From assembly GCA_025465405.1 (NCBI GenBank), contig JAODNL010000664.1:1-5423 (forward strand): a stretch of 5,423 nucleotides of DNA. Reading direction: 5' to 3'. Every line of letters starts with the position of its first letter. Positions within the stretch are counted from its first letter, which is position 1. Below the pieces are notes generated by a model that worked only from the letters and a program-made list of their open reading frames with translations, was not told the origin of the DNA and did no database searches. Both the position numbers and the translations under genes were made by a program. This stretch comes from Pseudonocardiales bacterium (GTDB lineage: Bacteria > Actinomycetota > Actinomycetes > Mycobacteriales > Jatrophihabitantaceae). This document shows, piece by piece, positions 1 through 5,380 of this stretch.

Positions 1-94
1 CGATCACGATTACCCGGTCCGGATACTCGAGGCGGCGCAGAGACTGCGCGGCACGCACGCCGGCCACCGACGCTCCGACAACGACTGCAACCAT
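1..94 (-). CDS. FAD-dependent oxidoreductase, ferredoxin-reductase-like (N-terminus only, runs off the window)
   Basis: Read leftward from the ATG at 94-92, the 31 visible codons give a hydrophobic beta strand (MVAVVVGA), then a dinucleotide-binding loop GASVAGVRAA, then a second strand ending RVIVI. This is the beta-alpha-beta ADP-binding fold that opens FAD/NAD(P)H-dependent ferredoxin reductases of the putidaredoxin-reductase type. Such enzymes pass electrons from NAD(P)H through a ferredoxin to a cytochrome P450 or Rieske oxygenase, which would suit a neighbouring catabolic operon. The start is supported by AAGGAG at 105-100, five bases upstream. Everything past residue 31 lies outside the window, so the substrate or partner cannot be named and other FAD or NAD(P)-binding families remain possible. 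Confidence 0.72.
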   Translation of the reverse strand, partial: MVAVVVGASVAGVRAAQSLRRLEYPDRVIVI

Positions 95-99
95 GCGCG

Positions 100-105
100 C
101 TCCTT
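100..105 (-). promoter_or_regulatory. Ribosome binding site of the FAD oxidoreductase
   Basis: On the minus strand the sequence reads AAGGAG, five bases before the ATG at 94. This is a near-perfect Shine-Dalgarno sequence and fixes the start of the leftward gene. Confidence 0.7.
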
Positions 106-118
106 TCCAGCGCTAGAC

Positions 119-147
119 ATGATAATCATCCGGTTAGATTGCGTCTA
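119..147 (-). promoter_or_regulatory. Candidate promoter for the leftward FAD oxidoreductase, with an overlapping palindrome
   Basis: On the minus strand TAGACG (147-142) and TATCAT (124-119) stand 17 bases apart and resemble -35 and -10 boxes. Transcription would begin near 112, giving a leader of about 18 bases that contains the AAGGAG site. The -10 box lies inside ATGATAATCAT (119-129), a 5-base inverted repeat around one central base, which could be an operator. The stretch is clearly AT-richer than its surroundings. This is a motif reading by eye; no start site has been mapped. Confidence 0.35.
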
Positions 148-196
148 TGCGTCCGGCTCCCCTCCGGATCGTCCTGGCCTCGGACTGACCGGCCGC

Positions 197-246
197 TGGA
201 GAATCCATGCGAACAGTTATAAGGTGTCGATCGGATGGATTAGGGA
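197..246 (+). promoter_or_regulatory. Candidate promoter and ribosome binding site of the four-gene operon
   Basis: TGGAGA (197-202) and TAAGGT (220-225, of the TANNNT type) are 17 bases apart and predict a transcript start near 232. A purine stretch AGGGA (242-246) then sits seven bases before the ATG at 254. Promoter, short leader, Shine-Dalgarno sequence and ATG are all correctly spaced, so they support each other and the 254 start, although the -35 match is only four of six. Confidence 0.33.
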
Positions 247-253
247 CGGTGCG

Positions 254-1156
254 ATGGCGGTCTGGCCGGTCGAGGGTGGCGTTGTCGACCCCTTCGTCGT
301 GCTCAAGAGCGACCCGTCGCTGGAAGGCGTCCCGATGCCGCGCGAGGCGCTGCGCGACCCGGACAGCCTTCGGGTGTGGCCGTCCACCGATCTGGCCGGC
401 TACCTTTTCGGCAAGGACAGCGAACGTGAGCACCGCGAGTCGATCGCGGCCGACATCGACCTGTGGGTGGCGAATCTCGAGCAGTGGCAGATCACCCAAG
501 CGCAGGTGCCGCTGCCCGCTTCGGCACCCGACGCAGTGTTCGACCAGCTCGCCGAACATGCCGACCGCGTCTTCCTGTCGGTACGGGCCGACCCGCACGA
601 CGGCATGCTCGCGGTGCGCCGCATCCGCTCGCTCGTGGAGCGGTACCCGAACGTGCGCAGCGTGTCGCTGTCGCCGCACATGACGTATCCGCTGATACCG
701 CCGAACTCGCGCGAGTACTACCCGCTCTACGCACTGTGCGTCGAACTCGAACTGGCCGTGTTCGTCAACGTCGGGTTCCCCGCACCCCGCGTGCCGGCGT
801 GGGCGCAGGACCCGATTCATCTGGACGATGTGTGCTGGTTCTTCCCGGACCTCACGGTCGTGATGCGACACGGCGGCGAGCCATGGGTGGAGACATGCGT
901 GAAGATGCTGCTCCGCTGGCCGAACCTTTACTACGCGACAACCGGATTCGCGCCGCGCTACTACCCGCAGCCGATCATCGACCTGCTCAACTCGCGGGGT
1001 CGCGATCGGGTGATCTGGGCCGGATACTGGCCGATGCTCAGCTACGAGCGGCTCTCGACCGAGCTGTCCACGCTGCCCATCAAAGCCGACGCGCTGCCGG
1101 CCTTCCTACGCGACAACGCGCGGCGGGCGTTCCGGCTGCCTGCGGGGCCGGCGTGA
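254..1156 (+). CDS. Amidohydrolase-family (amidohydrolase_2, TIM-barrel) protein with degenerate metal site
   Basis: A 300-residue cytoplasmic protein with the C-terminal half typical of amidohydrolase_2/ACMSD-like proteins: RSVSLSPH (His142), then SREYYPLYALC, then a strand leading to MRHGGEPW (His206), NLYYATTGF, RDRVIWAGYWP and finally a FLRDNARRAFRL tail like the usual 'NARRVFGL' ending. Members hydrolyse C-N or C-C bonds or decarboxylate using a metal held by an N-terminal HxH, two later His and an Asp. Here no HxH is present, and the usual GTDWP Asp is replaced by Tyr258 (AGYWP), so metal catalysis looks impaired or altered. The frame is open from an ATG at 119 (345 residues), but that start lies in the divergent promoter and has no Shine-Dalgarno; ATG 254 has AGGGA seven bases upstream. 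GTG 224 is a third option. It is the first gene of the operon and overlaps the next by GTGA. Its substrate is unknown. Confidence 0.82.
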   Translation: MAVWPVEGGVVDPFVVLKSDPSLEGVPMPREALRDPDSLRVWPSTDLAGYLFGKDSEREHRESIAADIDLWVANLEQWQITQAQVPLPASAPDAVFDQLAEHADRVFLSVRADPHDGMLAVRRIRSLVERYPNVRSVSLSPHMTYPLIPPNSREYYPLYALCVELELAVFVNVGFPAPRVPAWAQDPIHLDDVCWFFPDLTVVMRHGGEPWVETCVKMLLRWPNLYYATTGFAPRYYPQPIIDLLNSRGRDRVIWAGYWPMLSYERLSTELSTLPIKADALPAFLRDNARRAFRLPAGPA

Positions 1157-1956
1157 CTGCGGCCGAGGAGGTACTGCTCGCCATCGACGACGGCGTCGCC
1201 ACGATCAGTCTGAACCGTCCGGACAAGCTGAACGCCGTCACGCCGCCGATGGCGGCCCGGATCGGCGCACTGCTGCGCGAGTGCGACGCGGAGCCGGACG
1301 TGCGAGCGATCGTGCTCACCGGCCGGGGACGCGGATTCTGCGCCGGTGCCGATCTTGCCGTCCTGGCCGAAGGGCCGGCCGCCCTTGCCGCGTTCGTGCG
1401 GGATCCCGCGGCGTTCCCTACTGATGCGCTCACCATTCGCAAGCCCGTCGTCGCGGCAGTGAACGGGCCGGTGGCCGGGGTCGGCATCGCGTACGTCGCC
1501 GCCGCAGACGTACGGTTCGCCTCGTCGGAGGCACGCTTCACCACGTCGTTCGCCCGCCTCGGGTTGGTCGCCGAGTACGGGTTGTCGTGGCTGCTCCCGC
1601 GGCTGATCGGTTACCCGGCCGCCGCGGATCTACTGCTTTCCGGCCGCACGATCGACGCCTCGGAGGCCCTGCGGATCGGGCTGGTGGCCGAGGTGGTCGC
1701 GCCCGAGGAGCTGATGGCGCGCGCCGCCACGTATGCCCGTGACCTCGCGCACCGCTGCTCGCCCCGCTCGCTGGCCGTGATCAAGGAGCAGCTGCGGGCC
1801 GACGCGAGGTCCGACCGCCCGGCCGCCTTCGACCGGTCGATCGCGCTGATGGTCGAGTCGTTCGACGCACCTGATCTCAAGGAGGCGATGGAAGCCGGGT
1901 CCGCGCGTCGACTGCCGCACTTCCCGCCGCTCGGGCCTCCGGGGAGGCAGGCATGA
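1153..1956 (+). CDS. Enoyl-CoA hydratase/isomerase (crotonase) family protein
   Basis: A 267-residue crotonase, normal length for the family. The N-terminal strand and ISLNRPDKLNAVT (18-30) bind CoA. GFCAGADL (61-68) and NGPVAGVG (104-111) form the two oxyanion-hole segments, and SFARLGLVAEYG (132-143) is the catalytic helix region. The two glutamates of classical enoyl-CoA hydratase (rat Glu144 and Glu164) align by eye with Ala113 and Phe133, so simple hydration is doubtful. Glu141 instead falls where enoyl-CoA isomerases of the PaaG type carry their catalytic Asp, which suggests double-bond isomerisation or another crotonase reaction. The start is a GTG overlapping the upstream TGA by four bases; there is no clear Shine-Dalgarno, so translation is probably coupled. 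The next gene overlaps by ATGA. Reaction and substrate remain inferred. Confidence 0.9.
   Translation: MTAAEEVLLAIDDGVATISLNRPDKLNAVTPPMAARIGALLRECDAEPDVRAIVLTGRGRGFCAGADLAVLAEGPAALAAFVRDPAAFPTDALTIRKPVVAAVNGPVAGVGIAYVAAADVRFASSEARFTTSFARLGLVAEYGLSWLLPRLIGYPAAADLLLSGRTIDASEALRIGLVAEVVAPEELMARAATYARDLAHRCSPRSLAVIKEQLRADARSDRPAAFDRSIALMVESFDAPDLKEAMEAGSARRLPHFPPLGPPGRQA
1941..1947 (+). promoter_or_regulatory. Ribosome binding site of the thiolase gene, inside the crotonase coding region
   Basis: GGGGAGG lies five bases before the ATG at 1953 and inside the last codons of the preceding gene. It is the strongest Shine-Dalgarno within the operon and confirms the overlapping start. Confidence 0.55.
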
Positions 1957-3089
1957 CCGTCGTCGTGGCCGGAGTCGGCATCCATCCCTTCGGCCGGTTC
2001 CCCCTGAGCGTCGCGCAACTGGCCCAGACGGCGGTTACCGAGGCGCTGGCCGACGCGGGCGTCGGATTCGCCGACGTCGATCTGACCGTCGTCGCCAACG
2101 TCGGCGAGGGGATGGCCAAGGCGCAGCGCATCGCCGGACGTCTCGGAGCCACGGGGCGACCAGTGATCAGCGTCGAGTCCGCATGCGCGTCGAGCGCGGC
2201 GGCCCTACTCGCGGCGCGCGATGCGGTCGAGTCCGGACATGCTCGCGTCGCGCTGTGCATCGGCGTCGAGAAGGCACCCCGCGGCTACATCGCCGGAGCC
2301 GGATTCGAGTCGTGGCAGGTCGAGTCGGGCGTTGGGGTCACGCCGATCTACTTCGCCTTGCAGGCGCAGGAGTTGCTCGCCAGTACCGATGCGACGGTCG
2401 AGGATCTCGCCGAGGTTTCGGTCAAGAATCACGCAAATGGCGTGCTCAACCCCAACGCGATGTACCGAAAGCCCTGCACGGTCGAGGAAGTGCTCGCGAG
2501 CAAGATGGTCTGCCCGCCGCTGCGCTTGCTGATGCTGTGCGCGCCGAACGAGGGTGCCGCGGCGGTCGTCATGATGAGCGCCGACGAGGCGGTGCGACGC
2601 GGGATCAGCCGACCGATCACGCTGCGCGCGGTGACCGTGGCTACCCGCCGGCCGGGCGACTGGTTCGTCCCCGCTGCCTCGCGGCTCTCCGACATTCGGT
2701 CTTCGCCGACCCGGACCGCAGCGTCCGCCGCCTACGACGAAGCCGGGTTGGGACCCGCCGACCTCGACTTCGTCGAATGTCAGGACACCGACACCGCATC
2801 CGAGCTGCTCGCCTACAGCGACCTTGGGCTCTGCGCCCACGGCGACGAGGCGAAGCTGCTCCGCAGCGGCGACACACAGCTCGGCGGCCGGATCCCGGTC
2901 AACCCGTCCGGCGGGCTGCTGGCCAAGGGCGAGCCGCTCGGCGCGAGCGGGCTCGGGCAGGTGCATGAACTGGTCACTCAATTGCGCGGGCAGGCAGGCG
3001 TTCGGCAGGTGTCGGGCGCACGGGTCGGCTTGGCACATGTGATGGGCGCCGGGCACGTCTCGGCCGTGACGATCATGGTGGCGGGATGA
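1953..3089 (+). CDS. Thiolase-family protein, SCP-x / lipid-transfer-protein type (acyl-CoA thiolase or aldolase)
   Basis: A 378-residue thiolase-fold protein. It has the opening strand VVVAGVGIHPFGRF, a nucleophile segment SVESACASS with Cys78, the SCP-x-like stretch VKNHANGVLNPNAMY (157-171, His160), CAPNEGAAAVV (196-206), GGLLAKGEPLGASG (320-333) and a C-terminal GLAHVMGAGHVSAVT with His362. Ordinary thiolases carry GHP in the penultimate block; here it is GEP with Glu327. The final Cys of classical thiolases is also absent, as in SCP-x relatives. Proteins of this group either cleave 3-ketoacyl-CoA or, like the mycobacterial Ltp aldolases of sterol side-chain degradation, split a 3-hydroxyacyl-CoA by a retro-aldol reaction together with a DUF35 partner. 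The next gene is such a partner, overlapping by ATGA. The retained Cys78 favours a thiolase mechanism and the Glu327 change argues against it, so the activity is open. Confidence 0.88.
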   Translation: MTVVVAGVGIHPFGRFPLSVAQLAQTAVTEALADAGVGFADVDLTVVANVGEGMAKAQRIAGRLGATGRPVISVESACASSAAALLAARDAVESGHARVALCIGVEKAPRGYIAGAGFESWQVESGVGVTPIYFALQAQELLASTDATVEDLAEVSVKNHANGVLNPNAMYRKPCTVEEVLASKMVCPPLRLLMLCAPNEGAAAVVMMSADEAVRRGISRPITLRAVTVATRRPGDWFVPAASRLSDIRSSPTRTAASAAYDEAGLGPADLDFVECQDTDTASELLAYSDLGLCAHGDEAKLLRSGDTQLGGRIPVNPSGGLLAKGEPLGASGLGQVHELVTQLRGQAGVRQVSGARVGLAHVMGAGHVSAVTIMVAG

Positions 3090-3487
3090 CCAACGTGTGG
3101 TTGGCCGACGAGCTGGTCTGGATCGACGACCGGGGCACATCAGCCGGCGCGGAAGTGCGGCTCAACGCGACGCATTGCCCCGAGTGCGGCCGGTTCAGCA
3201 TTCCCGCGACGGGAACCTGCGAGTGGTGCGGCGCCGCCGGTTCGGACGTCGCCATTGCGGCGGAGGGCGAAGTCGTCGCCTCCACCGCGGTGTTGCACGC
3301 GACGCCCGGCGCGATCGTCGAGGTGCCCTACGTCGTGGCGCTGCTGCGCTTCGAGGACGCGAAGCTGGACCTGCTCGGCCGGGTACTGGGCACGGACGAC
3401 CCCGACGCCATACCGCCCGGCACCCGGTTGCGCGTCGTCGCCGACACTTTGCCGGACGGCCGCCTGCACTACGCGTTTGTCCAATAA
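3086..3487 (+). CDS. Zn-ribbon and OB-fold (DUF35) protein, partner of the thiolase
   Basis: A 133-residue protein in two parts. Residues 31-48 form a rubredoxin-like zinc ribbon with CPEC (Cys31, Cys34) and CEWC (Cys45, Cys48). Residues about 58-132 are a beta-rich OB fold (GEVVASTAVLH, PYVVALLRFED, LDLLGRVLG, PGTRLRVVAD). This is the DUF35 architecture, here with a short N-terminal helix (WLADELVWI). Family members bind CoA esters or tether a thiolase/aldolase to a preceding enzyme, as in the ChsH2-Ltp2 pair of cholesterol degradation and the archaeal acetyl-CoA thiolase/HMG-CoA synthase complex. The ATG overlaps the thiolase stop by four bases, so stoichiometric co-translation and a physical complex are likely. 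It is the last gene of the operon; a hairpin follows about 45 bases downstream. Confidence 0.9.
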   Translation: MTNVWLADELVWIDDRGTSAGAEVRLNATHCPECGRFSIPATGTCEWCGAAGSDVAIAAEGEVVASTAVLHATPGAIVEVPYVVALLRFEDAKLDLLGRVLGTDDPDAIPPGTRLRVVADTLPDGRLHYAFVQ

Positions 3488-3530
3488 CTAGTAGGGCGTT
3501 GCACGCAAGGCGGGTGTTCGCAGTTCCTCA

Positions 3531-3565
3531 GGAGCCCGGACTCGGCATCTGCCGGCCGGGCCTTC
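3531..3565. terminator. GC-rich hairpin between convergent genes, candidate bidirectional terminator
   Basis: GCCCGG (3534-3539) pairs with CCGGGC (3556-3561). Inside, CGGC (3543-3546) pairs with GCCG (3551-3554) around the loop ATCT. Outside, GGA (3531-3533) can extend pairing to TTC (3563-3565) across a one-base bulge, using one G-U pair. The structure sits in the 80-base gap between the operon's last stop (3487) and the leftward gene's stop (3568). No T-tract follows on either strand, which is common for actinobacterial terminators but lowers certainty. Confidence 0.42.
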
Positions 3566-3567
3566 CC

Positions 3568-4334
3568 CTACGCTTCGAGACAGCAGCGGTCCCAGTCCCA
3601 TCCGGGCGCGCGGTGCGTCGACAGCCATCTGGCGTTGTCCCCGTAGTCGACGGTGATCCAGCGACCTATCGCCAGGATGCAGACTGCTGCGGCTCCGGCC
3701 ATCTTCAGGGAGTGCTCGCCGCTTGGGCATGCGCGCCCGTTGTCCATGTGTCGTCGATCAACAGCATAGTCTTGCGGCGGACGTCCTCCGTCACCCTGTA
3801 CCGGTCAGCAGCAAATTCTCGCTGCGCGAGGTCGGTTCGCTGGACACCGAGAACGCTCCGGTAGCGAGCGGCCGACGTGGACACAACGCCGGACACTAGA
3901 TGCTCGAGTGGGTGAGCACCCGAGCGACCGCTCGTGCTCGGCACCGTCGTAATCACGTCGAACTCGGTCGCGCCCACCTTCAATGCCATACATCGCTCAT
4001 GCTTCGCCAACCACAGCCAAAGCACGGCGGCCAAGCCCGTCAGCCGCGGCAGGCGCAACGAGTCCGGCACCGTCATTCGCTTATATGTGTACAGCTCCTT
4101 TGCCATCTGCCCGCCCGTCGGGGCTAACGAGACGAACGCAACCACGTCCGCCCTGTCACGACCCAGCGTGCGGACAGCCTGGAGGCACGCATAGCACCTG
4201 GGGTACTGGTCATCAACCGGCCCGTGGCAAACCTCGCAGACGTCGATAGCTATCCGCGGCACTCGGACAAGAAAGTTGCTATATGGCGCAGCGACCTCGG
4301 CGACAGTCCGAGTGCGTGGAGGTGGGTGCGTCAC
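3568..4334 (-). pseudogene. ComF-like zinc-ribbon phosphoribosyltransferase, frameshifted near the C-terminus
   Basis: Read leftward from GTG 4334 this frame gives 209 residues to a TGA at 3707-3705. It has a zinc ribbon (CEVC, Cys33/36; CYAC, Cys47/50), a KELYTYK segment (79-85), DVITTVPSTSGRSGAHPLE (126-144) and the PRPP-binding loop LLIDDTWTTGA (191-201), all typical of ComF-like type I phosphoribosyltransferases. The stop falls just after the loop. In the -1 frame the sequence continues without a break as LKMAGAAAVCILAIGRW, then DYGDNARWLSTHR, ending at TAG 3570-3568 (46 residues). That is the expected helix, strand and tail of the family, so one base seems to be missing around 3708-3715, for example one C of the CCC at 3710-3708; the repaired protein would be about 255 residues. 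GTG 4334 overlaps the dprA stop by four bases; GTG 4262 is a weaker alternative start. Alternatives to a true pseudogene are a sequencing error or recoding. Confidence 0.8.
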
Positions 4335-5224
4335 GACCAGACGAGCTCGTCCACGATCGCGAGGCGTGCAGCGAGCTGATTCAGTACATCGTCTGCGGTG
4401 CGGACGACGACGGCACCCCTGGCGACATAGTCTCGCGCCCAATCGTGCTCCATCAGGGAGTCGTGAAGGAACACTGGACGACCGTGCTCTAGGGCCAGGC
4501 GCGCCTGCATACGTGCCCCGCTCTTCCACGCTGCCTCGATTACCACCGTCGCGGCGGAATACCCGCTCATAACCGCGTTTCTCATTGGGAACGACGTCTT
4601 CGTCGGCGGTGCGTCTGGCCAAAACTGGGAGATCACTAGGTGCTCGCGACCAATGCGGTCCTGCAAGGCGCGGTTGACCGCCGGATAGGAGTTGCGCAGA
4701 CCGGTACCGATCACTGCGACCGTGCGGCCACCACTCTCAAGCGCGGCCGTATGGGCGGCCGTGTCGATTCCAGTCGCCAGTCCGCTGACGACCGTCACCC
4801 CCTGGCGCGAAAGTCCGGCAGCTAGCGTCCGGGCTCGGGCCATCCCCTGCTCTGTCGCCTTCCGAGTCCCCACAATCGCAACACCCGTTGCATCGTGCTG
4901 ATCAAGGCGGCCGCGATAGAGAAGAAACGGTGGGCGCTGATGAACCGTCAGAAGCTGCTGCGGGTAGTTGGGCTCAAGCAGCGTGACGAGCTCAATGCCC
5001 TCCGACTCCCATTCACAGATAGCCTGCCGAGCCGAGGCCAGCGGATCCGCGGTCATGGTTGTCGCAGATGCGAAGAGGTCACCCTGCGCAGGGACCTTGC
5101 CCCATCGCTCGAAGACGGCTAGCGCACTGCCAGCGTCCTCGACCTCGTCGGCGACGCTGCCCCAGCTGAACGTCCTGTCGCTGAGCAGAGTGAGGAGCGC
5201 AGCGGACTCGTCCAACCGGCCCAT
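4331..5224 (-). CDS. dprA: DNA-processing protein DprA family (SLOG/Rossmann core), short form
   Basis: A 297-residue protein with the whole DprA core: PNYPQQL and PPFLLYRG (85-105), VAIVGTRKAT (115-124), VVSGLATGIDTAAH (145-158), GGRTVAVIGTGLRNSYP (165-181), SFPMRN (211-216), TVVIEA with SGA (226-237) and GRPVFLH (248-254). DprA binds single-stranded DNA and loads RecA during transformation; the fold belongs to the SLOG superfamily, which also has nucleotide-sensing members. The usual winged-helix domain after the core is absent: only about 40 residues follow, and there is no evident SAM domain in front. The frame is open to an ATG at 5332 (333 residues), but that 36-residue extension is arginine-rich with several AGG codons, while MGRLDESAALLTLL looks like a natural family start. 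The gene is translationally coupled to the phosphoribosyltransferase behind it, so the pair probably works in one process, not necessarily competence. Confidence 0.88.
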   Translation of the reverse strand: MGRLDESAALLTLLSDRTFSWGSVADEVEDAGSALAVFERWGKVPAQGDLFASATTMTADPLASARQAICEWESEGIELVTLLEPNYPQQLLTVHQRPPFLLYRGRLDQHDATGVAIVGTRKATEQGMARARTLAAGLSRQGVTVVSGLATGIDTAAHTAALESGGRTVAVIGTGLRNSYPAVNRALQDRIGREHLVISQFWPDAPPTKTSFPMRNAVMSGYSAATVVIEAAWKSGARMQARLALEHGRPVFLHDSLMEHDWARDYVARGAVVVRTADDVLNQLAARLAIVDELVWS

Positions 5225-5230
5225 GCCACG

Positions 5231-5236
5231 AGAGTA
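5231..5236 (-). promoter_or_regulatory. Candidate -10 box for a leaderless dprA transcript
   Basis: On the minus strand TACTCT (TANNNT type) ends six bases before the ATG at 5224. No Shine-Dalgarno sequence is close enough to that ATG; AGGA lies about 17 bases away. This spacing would put the transcript start at or next to the ATG, a leaderless arrangement that is common in actinobacteria. A second box, GATAAT at 5345-5340, stands in the same relation to the alternative ATG at 5332. No convincing -35 box was seen for either. Confidence 0.25.
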
Positions 5237-5370
5237 ACCAGTCCTCGTCTCCCGCTCGAACGGCACGCCATCCCTGGCGCTGACCTGCCTCCGAGGCAGC
5301 GTCCACGCCACCCGATACCGTGCTTCGCTCATACGCTCGATTATCGGCCGGACCTATGACACAGCTGCTA

Positions 5371-5376
5371 AAGGAG
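5371..5376 (+). promoter_or_regulatory. Ribosome binding site of the gene starting at 5381
   Basis: AAGGAG (5371-5376) lies four bases before GTG 5381. It is a full-strength Shine-Dalgarno on the plus strand and is the main reason to believe a rightward gene begins here. Confidence 0.5.
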
Positions 5377-5380
5377 CGGC

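Noticed and set aside
134..871. Long open frame on the minus strand opposite the amidohydrolase-like gene
   Set aside because: Its product is rich in Arg, His and Val with no recognisable domain; it is the mirror of GC-rich codons on the plus strand, and the plus-strand frame matches a known family.
463..1152. Open frame extending the crotonase upstream from an ATG at 463
   Set aside because: The translation before 1153 is Arg/Ala-rich without family similarity and overlaps the amidohydrolase-like gene; the crotonase similarity begins exactly at GTG 1153, which gives a 4-base overlap.
2205..3140. Long minus-strand frame opposite the thiolase gene
   Set aside because: Low-complexity Arg-rich product and no ribosome binding site; it is explained by the codon bias of the thiolase.
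3700..3712. Programmed -1 ribosomal frameshift as the explanation for the split phosphoribosyltransferase
   Set aside because: There is no X XXY YYZ slippery heptamer at the junction and slipping at CCC would create a first-position mismatch; a lost base is simpler. Kept only as an alternative.
3097..3864. Plus-strand frame running through the OB-fold gene and the intergenic gap
   Set aside because: Arg-rich, no family resemblance, and it crosses the well-supported zinc-ribbon gene and the end of the phosphoribosyltransferase on the other strand.
3900..4572. Several short plus-strand frames opposite the dprA-phosphoribosyltransferase unit
   Set aside because: Overlapping one another, short, and without motifs; the minus-strand proteins carry clear conserved motifs throughout.
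4335..4622. Upstream extension of the phosphoribosyltransferase frame to an ATG at 4622
   Set aside because: The extra 96 residues lie wholly inside dprA in another frame and are Arg-rich without homology; GTG 4334 gives the standard coupled overlap.
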